NCBI GenBank assembly: GCA_903857865.1 | Contig: CAIOGO010000010.1 | Coordinates: 240,246 to 304,245, forward strand | From: an uncultured bacterium | GTDB lineage: Bacteria > Bipolaricaulota > Bipolaricaulia > UBA7950 > UBA9294 | Direction: 5' to 3' | Length of the DNA: 64,000 bases | Shown here: positions 28,962 through 38,683 of the stretch, piece by piece | Layout of the letters: each line of letters begins with the position of its first letter | Position numbering within the stretch: position 1 is the first letter of the stretch | Made by a program: the position numbers and the translations under genes | Notes under the pieces: model-generated | What the model saw: the letters and a program-made list of their open reading frames with translations, nothing else | Told to the model about the DNA's origin: nothing | Databases searched by the model: none

Positions 28962-30470
28962 CTACGCTCCAAACCGCTTCTTGAACTCGCCGACGGCCAG
29001 CTCGAGCTTCGCACGAAACTCCGGAGTTAGTTCCTTGCGCTCACGCAGCTCCTGGAGGAGATCGTCGCGTTTCTCGTGCAGATACCGGAGCCACTCCTCC
29101 TCGAATCGCCGAACCGCCGAGACCTCGATGTCGGCCAGATGGTTCTGGACGGCGACGTAGAGCGACAGGACTTGGTCTTCGACCGCCATCGGTCGGTACT
29201 GCGCCTGGCCGAGGATCTGCATCAGCCGGTCTCCGCGGGCAAGTTGAGCTTTGGACTCATCGTCCAGATCCGACGAGAACTCGGCGAACGCCTCCAGCTC
29301 GCGGTATTGCGAGAGCTCCAGACGCAGCTCGCCGGAGATCTGGGACATCGCGCGGATCTGTGCGGCGCCGCCGACGCGCGACACCGAGTACCCAACGTTG
29401 ATCGCCGGGCGGACTCCCTGGTTGAACAGGTTGGTCTCGAGGTAGATCTGGCCATCCGTAATGGAGATCACGTTCGTCGGGATGTACGACGTGATGTCCC
29501 CGGCCTTCGTCTCGATGATCGGAAACGCCGTCAGCGAGCCTCCGCCCAACCGATCGGACAACCGGGCGGCGCGTTCGAGCAGCCGAGAGTGGGTGTAGAA
29601 GATGTCGCCGGGGTACGCCTCGCGGCCCGGGGGGCGCCGCAAGAGAAGCGCGATCTCGCGGTAGGCGACGGCGTGCTTCGACAGGTCGTCGTACACGACG
29701 AACGCGTCGCCGCCCTTGTACGTGAAGTACTCGCCCATCGCGCAGCCCGCGTACGGTGCGAGATACTGCATCGGCGTGGGTGCGTGTGCGTCGGCGGCGA
29801 CGACGATCGAGTACGAGAGCGCGTCGTGACGCGCGAGGATGTCCACGATGCGAGCGATGGTGGAGGCCTTCTGGCCGATGGCCACGTAGACGCAGACAAC
29901 GCCCTTCCCTTTCTGGTTGATGATCGTGTCGAGGGCAATGGCCGTCTTCCCGGTGCGGCGGTCGCCAATGATCAACTCGCGCTGTCCGCGGCCGATCGGG
30001 GTCATCGAATCGATCGCCTTGAGCCCGGTCTGCAGTGGGGTGTCCACCGGCTGCCGATCGATGACGCCCGGGGCTTTCGCCTCCGCCTTGCGCGTTTCCT
30101 TCGTCAGGATCGGACCCTTGCCGTCGAGTGGCTGGCCGAGTGGATCCACGACACGCCCGAGGAAGCCTTCGCCGACCGGCGTCTCAAGGACGTGGCCGGT
30201 GCGTCGCACCTCGTCCCCTTCCTTCACCCGCTCGGTGTTTCCGAACAAGGCAACGCCCACGCTGTCTTCTTCGAGGTTCAGCACCAACCCGTAAACGTCA
30301 TCCTGGAACGCGGCGATCTCGGACGACATGGCGCGCTCGAGACCGTAGACGTGAGCGATCCCATCCCCGACCTGCGCGACAACGCCGACCTCCTGCATCT
30401 CCATGTCATAGCGAAAGCCGCGGATGTGCTCTTTGAGGATCGCCGAAATCTCGTCCCTGCGAGTCGTCAT
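28962..30470 (-). CDS. atpA: ATP synthase subunit alpha
   Basis: A 502-residue F1 alpha subunit. It has the P-loop [11 protein letters not shown], the conserved IGQKAST, the Walker-B-like [12 protein letters not shown] and the C-terminal [10 protein letters not shown]. Alpha binds nucleotide at the non-catalytic sites. It overlaps atpH by 4 nt. The length is standard. Confidence 0.97.
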   Translation of the reverse strand: MTTRRDEISAILKEHIRGFRYDMEMQEVGVVAQVGDGIAHVYGLERAMSSEIAAFQDDVYGLVLNLEEDSVGVALFGNTERVKEGDEVRRTGHVLETPVGEGFLGRVVDPLGQPLDGKGPILTKETRKAEAKAPGVIDRQPVDTPLQTGLKAIDSMTPIGRGQRELIIGDRRTGKTAIALDTIINQKGKGVVCVYVAIGQKASTIARIVDILARHDALSYSIVVAADAHAPTPMQYLAPYAGCAMGEYFTYKGGDAFVVYDDLSKHAVAYREIALLLRRPPGREAYPGDIFYTHSRLLERAARLSDRLGGGSLTAFPIIETKAGDITSYIPTNVISITDGQIYLETNLFNQGVRPAINVGYSVSRVGGAAQIRAMSQISGELRLELSQYRELEAFAEFSSDLDDESKAQLARGDRLMQILGQAQYRPMAVEDQVLSLYVAVQNHLADIEVSAVRRFEEEWLRYLHEKRDDLLQELRERKELTPEFRAKLELAVGEFKKRFGA

Positions 30471-30985
30471 GCCCCTCCCGATCGCCCGAGCGTCTCGTGG
30501 AGCCGGGTGAGTCTGGCTCGCAACGTTCCGTCAAGGATTCGTCCTTCGATCTCGATGCGCACGCCGGCCAGCACAGCCGGATCGACGCTCTCCTCCAGCT
30601 TCACCCGCATTCCCAGACTGCGCTCCAGCCGTTCGGTCAATCGGGAGCGCTCTTCGCCGGACAAGGGTTGAGCGGTCACGGCCCGCGCGCGAAGCACACC
30701 CTCGGCCTCGGCCCGCACGGAGAGGAACTCGCCAAGGACAAGATCGCGAATGACAAGCCCCATCAGGTGGCGAAGACTGCCGCTCGCCTCGGGGAATGCC
30801 GCACGGACCAGTTCGCGACGGTCACCCGCCGGCACGCGGGGCGCCTTGTCCGCGAGCTGGGGAACGTCCTCGGTGGAGGCGGCAATCAGCCGAAGCTCTT
30901 GCTCTACGGCGTCTGCCGTTTTGTCCTCGGCGGCCATTGCGTAGAGGTCTTCTGCAATCCGCCGCGCGACGTCTCTTGACCTCAC
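30467..30985 (-). CDS. atpH: ATP synthase subunit delta
   Basis: A 172-residue delta (OSCP) subunit that links F1 to the peripheral stalk. The N-terminal helical domain begins with [16 protein letters not shown], and the C-terminal [19 protein letters not shown] segment is characteristic. It overlaps atpF and atpA by 4 nt each, showing tight translational coupling. Confidence 0.93.
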   Translation of the reverse strand: MRSRDVARRIAEDLYAMAAEDKTADAVEQELRLIAASTEDVPQLADKAPRVPAGDRRELVRAAFPEASGSLRHLMGLVIRDLVLGEFLSVRAEAEGVLRARAVTAQPLSGEERSRLTERLERSLGMRVKLEESVDPAVLAGVRIEIEGRILDGTLRARLTRLHETLGRSGGA

Positions 30986-31512
30986 CGACTCTCCTTCACC
31001 CCGTCCAGAGCGTTCTCATCGATCTCTTCAAGCAGCTGATCGAAGAGGCGGCGATGGTCCTCGATCCGCACCTCGCGGCTGAGGACCCGTTCGGTCCCGA
31101 GAACCACCATCTCGGCATACTGCGCCTTGAGATCGGCGAGGACGCGATCCCGCTCGTGCTCCATCTGGGCGCGCGCGTCGGCGAGAATGCGATCGGCCTC
31201 CTCCCTGGCGCGGACCTTCGCTTCTTCGAGGCTCTTCTCGGCGCGCTCGCGGACTTCCTCGAGGATCTGCGCTGTCTCGCGCTTGGCCTCTACCAGTTCG
31301 CCTTCCCGGCGGGCCACCAATTCGGTCGCTTGCTCTTCGGACACCTTGGCCGCCGTCATCCGCGACGCGATGAGCTCTCGCCGCTTGTCGAGGTACTTGA
31401 GCGCCGGCTTCCATAGGATCCAGCGCAGAACCCCGAACAGAACCGCAAACTGAAGCAGGGTGATGACGAGCGTCCAGTTGAAATCGATAATCTTGCCCCA
31501 CTCGACGCCCAC
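30982..31512 (-). CDS. atpF: ATP synthase subunit b
   Basis: A 176-residue F0 b subunit. One transmembrane helix (LVITLLQFAVLFGVLRWIL) is followed by a long charged coiled coil that forms the peripheral stalk with delta. A single b gene is present; there is no b-prime. It lies 15 nt after atpE. Confidence 0.94.
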   Translation of the reverse strand: MGVEWGKIIDFNWTLVITLLQFAVLFGVLRWILWKPALKYLDKRRELIASRMTAAKVSEEQATELVARREGELVEAKRETAQILEEVRERAEKSLEEAKVRAREEADRILADARAQMEHERDRVLADLKAQYAEMVVLGTERVLSREVRIEDHRRLFDQLLEEIDENALDGVKESR

Positions 31513-31527
31513 GGTATCCCTTCCTCT

Positions 31528-31803
31528 CTACACCACGAACAAGAGCACGATCGAGATGAGGAGCGCGTAAATCGCCGTCGTCTCGACGAAGGCGCAGCCG
31601 ATGATCATCGTGCTGAAGAGCGCAGGCCGCGACTCCGGCTGGCGGGCGATGCCGTCCAGCGCGTGCGCCACCGCGTTTCCGATCCCGAGACCCGGGCCGA
31701 GCGAGCCGATCCCCATGCACAGCCCGGCGGCGAGGAACTTCGCCACCTGGATGAGATCCGCGCCGCTGATCCCTCCCACTGCCGATTGCGCCTCCTGAAG
31801 CAT
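31528..31803 (-). CDS. atpE: ATP synthase subunit c
   Basis: A 91-residue proteolipid with two hydrophobic helices joined by the polar loop ARQPE. The ion-binding carboxylate is E74 in FVETTAIY. In Na+-dependent rings the ligands are a Gln in helix 1 plus Glu-Ser/Thr in helix 2; here the helix-1 position is Ile41 (GPGLGIGN) while Thr75 follows the Glu. The set is therefore incomplete for Na+ and a proton ring is more likely. The upstream hydrophobic frame belongs to atpB in another frame; the start is ATG 31803. Confidence 0.94.
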   Translation of the reverse strand: MLQEAQSAVGGISGADLIQVAKFLAAGLCMGIGSLGPGLGIGNAVAHALDGIARQPESRPALFSTMIIGCAFVETTAIYALLISIVLLFVV

Positions 31804-31811
31804 GCACCCTC

Positions 31812-32531
31812 CTAGTGTTGCTCGGTCGCGAGATTGATGTAGGCGACCGCTAGAATCGAGAACACAAACGCCTGAATCAGCCCGAACCCGATGCCGAAGA
31901 ACACGCGCAGGAAGATCGGGACGACGAACGGTTCCAACTTGGCCATGACGATCGTGACGAGGACCATCTCCGCAAACACGAAGCCGAAGAGACGAAACCC
32001 GTGAGACAGCGGGCGCGCGATGACCTCCGACATGATCGTGATCGGAGACAACCACCACGGCGTGAAGAACTCCTTCTTGTAGCCGCGCAGTCCCTTCGTG
32101 CCAATCAGGAAGACGTGCACCGTCACGAGGACCATGAGCGCGAGCCCGAGTGTCACGTTGGGATCCGCCGTCGGAGCCTCCAGGCCCGGCAGGAGCGAGA
32201 GCCAGTTCGAGGCGAGGATGAAGAGGAAGAGCGTTGAGATGAACGGGAACATCCGCGCGCCGAAGCTCTTCGAGCTGAAGTTGCCGAGGAGCTGGCTGTC
32301 GAGCTGCTCCATCACGAAGTCGAGCGCCGCCTGCGTGCGGTTCGGCTTGTCTTCGACCGGCTGGCGAAGCCCGCGGCGAAGGAAGAGGGCGAGGATGACG
32401 ACGATGAGAGCGGCGATGCCGGACATGACGATCGTCTTCGGATCGACCTGGATTGCGAAGCCGCCGATGTGCCAGGTCGCGATCTCCTTCTGCCCGAGAT
32501 GCTCTATCAGCTTGCCTAGCTCCTCGCGCAC
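31812..32531 (-). CDS. atpB: ATP synthase subunit a
   Basis: A 239-residue F0 a subunit with five or six membrane helices. The conserved essential Arg lies in the fourth helix region (EVIARPLSHGFRLFGFVFAEM), and the last helices include FFGIGFGLIQAFVFSILAVAYI. It forms the ion half-channels with the c ring. It overlaps atpI by one base. Confidence 0.95.
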   Translation of the reverse strand: MREELGKLIEHLGQKEIATWHIGGFAIQVDPKTIVMSGIAALIVVILALFLRRGLRQPVEDKPNRTQAALDFVMEQLDSQLLGNFSSKSFGARMFPFISTLFLFILASNWLSLLPGLEAPTADPNVTLGLALMVLVTVHVFLIGTKGLRGYKKEFFTPWWLSPITIMSEVIARPLSHGFRLFGFVFAEMVLVTIVMAKLEPFVVPIFLRVFFGIGFGLIQAFVFSILAVAYINLATEQH

Positions 32532-32929
32532 TATGCCCCTCCCATCGCGTCAGATCGCCTGAAGAAGAAGCTTATCTGCGCCAGAGCCAATCCTCCACCC
32601 GCTCCGAGGGCGGTCTCCCGCCCCAGCGTTGCGGCGATCCACCACAGGACGAATCCGAGAAGGAGGAGTCGTCCGATGCTGGAGACGCTCGCGATGGCCG
32701 CGGCGCGGCGCACCGTACCGCCCGCTGCGCCGCGTACGACGAGCGACGCAAGCGTCACGTAGAGGAAGAACGCGTTGACTAGATGGAGGGCGAGCCCCAG
32801 CCCGACGCCGAACGCGGCCGCCGGCTGTCCGAAGACGAGCAATCCGCCCGCGGCGACCGCGCAGACAAGAGACGAGGCGCCAAGGCCGAGAACCCTCGCG
32901 GCGCCGGGAACCCGAAACGAAGTCGACAT
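32531..32929 (-). CDS. atpI: AtpI-like small membrane protein
   Basis: A 132-residue protein with four hydrophobic segments at the head of the ATP synthase operon, the position and topology of AtpI/UncI, which helps assemble the c ring and may move Mg2+. Sequence similarity in this family is low, so assignment rests on size, topology and context. No clear Shine-Dalgarno is present. It overlaps atpB by one base. Confidence 0.65.
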   Translation of the reverse strand: MSTSFRVPGAARVLGLGASSLVCAVAAGGLLVFGQPAAAFGVGLGLALHLVNAFFLYVTLASLVVRGAAGGTVRRAAAIASVSSIGRLLLLGFVLWWIAATLGRETALGAGGGLALAQISFFFRRSDAMGGA

Positions 32930-32937
32930 GGCGAAGA

Positions 32938-32966
32938 CATGGCCTAGGCCTAGGCCTGACCTGGGC
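32938..32966. repeat. CCTAGG-rich palindromic spacer between frr and atpI
   Basis: Directly after the frr stop, a run of overlapping GGCCTA/CCTAGG units (GGCCTAGGCCTAGGCC and a partial copy) forms short self-complementary repeats. Its role, if any, is unknown; it could modulate read-through into the ATP synthase operon. Confidence 0.5.
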
Positions 32967-33524
32967 CTAGATGGTCTGGATCTGTTTCGACTTCTGTTCG
33001 ATCAAGTCGTCGGCGACCTTGGAGTGCTCGTGGACGGCCGCGTCGGTCTGTTCGCGGTAGCGATGATGATCATCCTCCGAGATGACGCCGTCCTTCTTCA
33101 TCGCATCGAGCTTGTCGTTCGCCTCGCGTCGGACGTTGCGCAGTGCGACTTTCGTCTCTTCGCCGCGCGACTTGATGACTTTCGACAGCTCGCGCCGGCG
33201 CTCCTCGGAGAGCTTGGGCACCTTGATCCGGACGACGTTCCCGTCGCTCGACGGATTCAGTCCCAGGTCGGCGGAGAGAATGCCCTTCTCCACCGCCGCC
33301 ATTTGCGTCTTGTCGTAGGGTTGGACGACAAGAAGGTTCGCGTCGGGAGCCGAGATCGTCGCCAGCTGCTTGAGCGGCATCTTGGTCCCGTAGTAGTCGA
33401 CAAGCACGTCTTCCACCATCGCGGGGTTGGCTCGACCGGTCTGGACCTTTGCGAGATGCTCTTTCAGCACGTCGATGGTCCGCTTCATGTGTTCGACCAT
33501 CTCGCGTCGCACTTGCTCTGGCAT
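32967..33524 (-). CDS. frr: Ribosome recycling factor
   Basis: A 185-residue RRF, standard length. It contains LAKVQTGRANPAMVEDVLVD, then VQPYDKTQMAAVEKGI and the C-terminal LGLNPSSDGNVVRIKVPKLS. With EF-G it splits post-termination ribosomes. ATG 33524 follows GAGGTG. It is upstream of the ATP synthase genes and separated from atpI by a short CCTAGG-rich spacer. The usual partner pyrH is absent here. Confidence 0.96.
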   Translation of the reverse strand: MPEQVRREMVEHMKRTIDVLKEHLAKVQTGRANPAMVEDVLVDYYGTKMPLKQLATISAPDANLLVVQPYDKTQMAAVEKGILSADLGLNPSSDGNVVRIKVPKLSEERRRELSKVIKSRGEETKVALRNVRREANDKLDAMKKDGVISEDDHHRYREQTDAAVHEHSKVADDLIEQKSKQIQTI

Positions 33525-33667
33525 ACTGGACACCTCAAGAGCCATTCTATGAACGCGCGGGATGCCCGTCAAAGAGGAGGGCCGCGGGCAAATCCATGGC
33601 CCACGTTTCTACCGCGGCCACGAACCGTTGCGTGCGTCGCTCGATCGCGTGAGGGTCGGACTCTCCC

Positions 33668-34333
33668 CTACGGGTGGGCTATGAGCCGGTCGAGGTCCGC
33701 CTGCTGTTCGGGGCGCACGATCGCCAGAACCTCATCTACAGGCTGCAGAACTGTGTCGGCGTGCGGCAGGATGAGGTCGCCCTTGCGGATAATGGCGACG
33801 ATCACGCAATCGCAAGGAAGATCAAGGTCCCGCACAGCCTTTCCGGCGGCGAGAGATCCCGGCGCGACCTTCACTTCGACAAGCGAGTACTGGCCTCGGC
33901 GAAGCTTGAGAAGCGTCATCATGTCGCCGATCGACATCTCCTCGGCGATCAGATGGGCCATCAGATCGGCCTGATTCAGCGCAACGTCGACCCCCATGTC
34001 TCGCGTGAACAGCCACGCATTCTCGGGGTCGTTGACCCGGGCGATCACGCGACGCACGCCGAACTCAAAGCGAGCAATCGTGGACACAACGAGGTTGTCC
34101 TCGTCGTCTGAGGTCACGGCAGCGACCACGTCGGCCTTCTTGATGCCGGCCTGGATCAGCACTTTGGGATCGGCCCCGTCGCCCGTCACCACCGTCTCGC
34201 GCGGCAGGCGCGCCCTCAGAGGCTCGGTGATCTCCGGCCGCGGGTCGACGACCACCGCCGTGTGTCCCCCGGCCAAGAGCAATCCGGCGAGATGCGCACC
34301 CGTCTTGCCCCCTCCCACGATCAGAACGAACAT
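33668..34333 (-). CDS. TrkA/KtrA-type RCK protein (second of tandem pair)
   Basis: A 221-residue RCK protein. The N-terminal Rossmann domain has FVLIVGGGKTGAHLAGLLL, and the C-terminal TrkA_C domain spans about 135-215. Such proteins bind NAD(H), ATP or ADP and gate K+ uptake channels such as TrkH/KtrB. ATG 34333 follows GGAGGCGAGG. It is 16 nt downstream of a second RCK gene. The channel subunit is not in the window. Confidence 0.88.
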   Translation of the reverse strand: MFVLIVGGGKTGAHLAGLLLAGGHTAVVVDPRPEITEPLRARLPRETVVTGDGADPKVLIQAGIKKADVVAAVTSDDEDNLVVSTIARFEFGVRRVIARVNDPENAWLFTRDMGVDVALNQADLMAHLIAEEMSIGDMMTLLKLRRGQYSLVEVKVAPGSLAAGKAVRDLDLPCDCVIVAIIRKGDLILPHADTVLQPVDEVLAIVRPEQQADLDRLIAHP

Positions 34334-34349
34334 CCTCGCCTCCTCTCGC

Positions 34350-35000
34350 CTACGCGATGGCCAGCAGGCTCTCGATCCGGCTGCGGGCCGTGGCCAGCAC
34401 GGTGATGACCAGTCGATCCCCACTCTGGAACGTCGTCCCCGTGATCGGGATGAACGTTCCTCCCTTTCTCGCCACGCTGGTCACGGCGATCTCGGAGGGC
34501 ACGTTGACGTTGTTGACCGTTCGGCCTACCCAATGCGGCGGAACCTCGACTTCGACCAGCTCCACCTCACCGCTGCCGAGGCTGGCAAAGATGTTGAGCT
34601 CGCGGTGGCCGAGGAGCTGAATGATGCGACTGGCACCCCACCCGGTCGACGACACCGTCTGCAGCCCCAGTCGCTGATAGATCTCCGCGCGGCGCGGGTC
34701 GTACAGCCGCGCCACGATCTTTGGAACGTTGAACGTGTTCCGAGCCACACGGGCAATGATGATGTTGCGATTGTCCTTCGCCGTGACCGCCGCCAGCGCG
34801 TCCGCCTGCTCCGCCCCGGCGCGAGCGAGAACCTCGCGGTCAAGACCGGAACCCGCGACCGTTTTCCCCTTGAACCCCGGTCCCAGGCGATCGAAGGTTC
34901 GAGGGTCCACGTCGACCACGGTCACATCCTGGCCGTCCTCGATGAGCTGATGGGTCAGTTCCGAACCCATTCGCCCGCAGCCGACAATGATGACTCTCAT
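34350..35000 (-). CDS. TrkA/KtrA-type RCK protein (first of tandem pair)
   Basis: A 216-residue RCK protein with the nucleotide-binding loop MRVIIVGCGRMGSELTHQL and VVDVDPRTFDRL, then a TrkA_C domain ending about residue 212. ATG 35000 is chosen for its GGAGGGCGCT ribosome-binding site. Two tandem half-length RCK proteins equal one classical double-domain TrkA. The two are diverged, so they may form a heteromeric gating ring on a TrkH-type channel. Confidence 0.88.
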   Translation of the reverse strand: MRVIIVGCGRMGSELTHQLIEDGQDVTVVDVDPRTFDRLGPGFKGKTVAGSGLDREVLARAGAEQADALAAVTAKDNRNIIIARVARNTFNVPKIVARLYDPRRAEIYQRLGLQTVSSTGWGASRIIQLLGHRELNIFASLGSGEVELVEVEVPPHWVGRTVNNVNVPSEIAVTSVARKGGTFIPITGTTFQSGDRLVITVLATARSRIESLLAIA

Positions 35001-35315
35001 AGCGCCCTCCTGCCTCGGACACTGCGTCCGTCGCGCCGTGCATGCCCATCGCAAGACGCGCGCCGCTGCCCCCTCCGCACCCCGCAAGGGTACTGCATGT
35101 GCGCCCGTTTCACGCGGGCGCGCGTCCCCCGACCGCCGGAAACCGACCCCACCATCCTACCGCGCGCTTGACCTAGACATCCAATACGCCGATCGTCCTT
35201 ATCCATTCGCTGTCCGCCCTGTCCGTGACGCCGGCCACGCGCTTTGCGCATCGCGTTCCGCCCGCCGCCATCCCGGACAAGCGCCCCTCTGTAGGCTCGA
35301 TCCGACCGACTCCGT
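35001..35315. other. Intergenic region upstream of the RCK genes
   Basis: About 315 bases without a supported gene. It should hold the promoter for the RCK pair and the 3' end of the P-type ATPase transcript. I see no clear terminator. Confidence 0.4.
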
Positions 35316-38138
35316 CTAGACAAGGTGCGCCTCCAGTTGCGATCTCCTGGCGACACGACTCCGCTCGAGGCGGCGCACGATCGCCTTGCGCCCCTCTTCC
35401 GCGAGGAACATCACCGGAGCGTAGAGGAAGAGGAATCCCCAGTACTTGAGCGGAAGAGCACCATGCTCGAACATCCTCTGGAACGGCATCATGTAGATGA
35501 GAACGCTGATTACCCCCAATTCCACGAGGAACCCAACGAGCAGGAAGCGGTTGCTGAAGAAGCCTGCCTTGAACACCGACGTCCTCTCCGTTCGACAGGC
35601 GTAGGCGTTCCCGATCTGGGTCGTGATGACGCCGGCGTGGAACATCGTCGTGGCCAGCACGTAGACGAGTCCGTCGTGCGTGAGCAGCCTCTGAGCGTAG
35701 GGTAGGAGGTCCGGCCGCGGCAGGTGGAAGAGGTTGCCGTAGCCCATCGTCCACCAGAGGAAGAAGAACCCGAGGAAGCACAGCGCCGTCTGCAGACTCC
35801 CCAGCCACAAGAACGCGCGCACAATCAGGCGGCGATCGACAAGGCGGTCCTTGGGGCCGCGCGGCGGCCGATCCATGAGGCCGGGTTCCGGCTTCTCCGT
35901 CCCAAGCGCGAGCGCCGGAACGAGGTCCGTGCCGAGGTCGATGGCCAGAACCTGCATCACCGTCAGGGCGAGCGGGATGTTGAGCACAATCTGAAGGATG
36001 AACGGCCAGGCCTCGGGCGTATTGCTGGTGAAGATGTAGGTCGTGAACTTGCGGATGTTGGAGTAGACGGCACGTCCCTCTTCAATGGCGTTCACAATCG
36101 AGGCGAAGTTGTCGTCGAGCAGAATCATCGACGCGGCCTCTTTCGCCACGTCGGTTCCTGCGATCCCCATAGCTACGCCGATGTGAGCCTTCTTCAGCGC
36201 AGGAGCATCATTGACGCCGTCGCCGGTCACCGCAACGATCTCCCCTAGATCTTTCAGCGCCGTCACGACGCGCAGCTTGTGCTCCGGCGCGGCCCGCGCA
36301 AAGATCACCTCGCCCTTCAGGGCCTCCGAGAGGTCGGCGTCGGACATCGCGTCGAGCTCCGCGCCGGATACAAGGCGAGCCCCTTCCCCGACCATGCCCA
36401 CGCGCCGCGCGATCGACTCCGCCGTAAGTCCGTAGTCTCCCGTGATCATGATGATGCGGATCCCCGCCGTCCGGCACTTGCCGACGGCTTCGGCGACTTC
36501 GGGCCGCGGCGGGTCCTGCATCGCCATCAGGCCGAGGAAGGTCAGCTCCCGCTCGACCCAATCGACGCTGTATCCATTCGGGCGCTCCGGCAGCACACGG
36601 CGAGCCATCGCAAGGACGCGTAGCGCCCCTCGAGCGTAGGCGTCGTTCGCCGCGAGGATCTCCTCGCGCCACACGTCCGTCATCGGCTCGGCCTGTCCGT
36701 TGACCCAAATCGACGAGCACAGCCCGAGCACCTCTTTCGGAGCTCCCTTGACGAACGCGACCTCCTCACGCGCGCGAGGGTGAATCGTGCTCATGCGCTT
36801 GCGGACCGAGTCGAATGGCAGCTCGCGCAACCGCGGGTACTCCTTGACGGCGTCCGAGTGGGTCAGGCCGCCCTTCGCGCCCGCCACGAGGAGCGCAGCC
36901 TCGGTTGGATCGCCAAGAATCGTCCAACCGCGCTCTTCCTGCGGTGGTACCAGCTTGGCGTTGTTGCAGAGCACCGCGGCGAGGACGAGTTCGCGCAAAT
37001 CCGCGGGCGAAACGGTCTTGGCGGAGGATACGGGATGGAACTCCCCGGTCGGTTCGTAGCCGACTCCGGAGACCGTGAGTTTCTGGCCCGCGACCCACGC
37101 CTCGCGCACCGTCATCTCATTCTGTGTCAACGTCCCCGTCTTGTCGGTGCAGATCACCGTGCAAGAGCCGAGCGTCTCGACGGACGAGAGCTTCTTGATG
37201 AGCGCGTTGCGTTTCGCCATGCGCTGCACGCCCATGGCCAGCGACAGCGTGACCGTCGGCAGCAGACCCTCCGGCACGAAGGCAACGACCATCCCTACCG
37301 AGAAGATGAACCCCTCGCTCAGAGGCCGCCCAATGACGAACACGGAGAGGAGGAAGAGAAGAACGCCGATTCCCATGGCCATCGCAGTGACAATCTTCGT
37401 CACGCGATTGACCTCCTTCTGCAGCGGCGACAGGTCTTCGCCCACGGTTTGCGTCAGGCGAGCGATCTTGCCGAACTCCGTGTTCATGCCCGTGGAAAAG
37501 ATCACAGCCTTCCCCGTGCCCGAACTCACGGCCGTTCCGGCAAAGACGAGGTTCGGGCGTTCCATCACGGTGAGGCCGTCGCGTAGCGAGGCTTCCGCTG
37601 TGCGCCGTGCCGGTGCCGATTCTCCATTGAGCGTGGACAGATCCACTCTCATCTCGGCCTCTTCCACCAGGCGCGCGTCGGCGCTGATGTGATCGCCCTC
37701 GGAGAGCACGATAACGTCCCCCGGCACAAGTTCGTTGGCCGGAACCTTCGCCTCGTTGCCGTCGCGCAAGACACGGGCGAACTGCGGCAGGAGCTTCTTC
37801 AGCGCGTCGGCCGCCTTCTCGGCTCGAAACTCCTGCCAGAACGAGAAGATCGCGTTGATCACGACAACCGCCCAGATTGCCCAGCCGAGCTGCGGCATCT
37901 TGCCGACAAACGCCATGGCGCCGCCGGCCCAGAGAAGAAGGGCCATGAGGTGCGTGAAGTTGGCGAGGAGCTTGCGCCAAAGAGCCTTGCCCTTGATGGT
38001 CTGGATCGCGTTCGGCCCAAACTTCGCGAGCCTCGCCTTGGCCTCGGCGGTGGTCAACCCGTCCTGCGACGTGCCGGCGGCGACGTAGACATCGGGAATG
38101 GAGAGTGTATACGAGCGAAGCCCTTGGTCTTCAGACAT
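35316..38138 (-). CDS. P-type cation ATPase, type IIC (Na+/K+-ATPase)-like
   Basis: A 940-residue P2-type pump with ten expected membrane helices. Catalytic motifs: TLNGESAP (A-domain TGE loop equivalent), the phospho-acceptor DKTGTLT near residue 335 and TGDGVNDAPAL. The M4 motif VPEGLLPTVTLSLAMG and the M5-M6 segment TSNTPEAWPF...AIDLGTDLVPALALGTEKPE match the Na+/K+-ATPase group, including the Glu in PEGLL and both Asp residues in DLGTD. SERCA-type pumps have a different M6 (NLVTDG). No beta subunit gene is seen. It sits next to the K+-regulatory RCK genes, on the same strand. Confidence 0.88.
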   Translation of the reverse strand: MSEDQGLRSYTLSIPDVYVAAGTSQDGLTTAEAKARLAKFGPNAIQTIKGKALWRKLLANFTHLMALLLWAGGAMAFVGKMPQLGWAIWAVVVINAIFSFWQEFRAEKAADALKKLLPQFARVLRDGNEAKVPANELVPGDVIVLSEGDHISADARLVEEAEMRVDLSTLNGESAPARRTAEASLRDGLTVMERPNLVFAGTAVSSGTGKAVIFSTGMNTEFGKIARLTQTVGEDLSPLQKEVNRVTKIVTAMAMGIGVLLFLLSVFVIGRPLSEGFIFSVGMVVAFVPEGLLPTVTLSLAMGVQRMAKRNALIKKLSSVETLGSCTVICTDKTGTLTQNEMTVREAWVAGQKLTVSGVGYEPTGEFHPVSSAKTVSPADLRELVLAAVLCNNAKLVPPQEERGWTILGDPTEAALLVAGAKGGLTHSDAVKEYPRLRELPFDSVRKRMSTIHPRAREEVAFVKGAPKEVLGLCSSIWVNGQAEPMTDVWREEILAANDAYARGALRVLAMARRVLPERPNGYSVDWVERELTFLGLMAMQDPPRPEVAEAVGKCRTAGIRIIMITGDYGLTAESIARRVGMVGEGARLVSGAELDAMSDADLSEALKGEVIFARAAPEHKLRVVTALKDLGEIVAVTGDGVNDAPALKKAHIGVAMGIAGTDVAKEAASMILLDDNFASIVNAIEEGRAVYSNIRKFTTYIFTSNTPEAWPFILQIVLNIPLALTVMQVLAIDLGTDLVPALALGTEKPEPGLMDRPPRGPKDRLVDRRLIVRAFLWLGSLQTALCFLGFFFLWWTMGYGNLFHLPRPDLLPYAQRLLTHDGLVYVLATTMFHAGVITTQIGNAYACRTERTSVFKAGFFSNRFLLVGFLVELGVISVLIYMMPFQRMFEHGALPLKYWGFLFLYAPVMFLAEEGRKAIVRRLERSRVARRSQLEAHLV

Positions 38139-38363
38139 GCAGACTACGTACTCGCCGTGATCGCGCGCGTACCGTTGCTCCTTGACGAACCAGAGAAGGC
38201 AACGAGCCCACCTACGGGTGGGCTCTTCTCTAGTCCAACCTTCCGTGAGGCTGCATCCTACTTCCGAGATCTCAAGGTGTCAACTCGCTTTCGCGGGCGC
38301 CGAAGCGATCGTTCGAACGTGGCAAAAAGCAGGCGCAGAGCACGATGGGCAAGCTACGCCCCG

Positions 38364-38683
38364 TTGGATGACTTCCGGACTCCCGGCGATTGATATGAAA
38401 ACCGCATCGGTTGGCATCTTGGATCAGATAGTCGCCGGCCTCAGGTAGTGGAGCCTTCGGAAAGGCCGGGTCGCTTCGGGCGAACGAGATCCTTCGTAGG
38501 GCGTCAGCATCTTTCGCCCAAGCGGAGCTCGACCGTCGACCGAAGCGATGACGCGGTTCTCGATGAACAGCGAGACGCGAGCCGCGGAGTGCGCTTCGCC
38601 ACCCGCTGTGCTACTCGCTCGAAGACCAGATCCCGGCGCCCCTAGGCGAAACACCAAGAGTGAAGATCTGACCCTCGCGCCCC
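38364..38683 (+). mobile_element. Relic of IS3-family element, orfA region (copy 1)
   Basis: About 320 bases that are the reverse complement, at high similarity, of 42092-42412. The frame encodes RANEILRRASASFAQAELDRR followed by a stop, the characteristic C-terminal end of IS3-family OrfA, then IDEQRDAS-like sequence from the start of OrfB. Earlier parts are scrambled by stops. It is a decayed fragment with no ends. The HEAT-repeat open frame begins inside it. Confidence 0.75.

Noticed and set aside
29076..30671. A 531-codon open frame on the plus strand, opposite atpA
   Set aside because: Mirror frame of a strongly conserved gene with high third-position GC; no ribosome-binding site and no domain.
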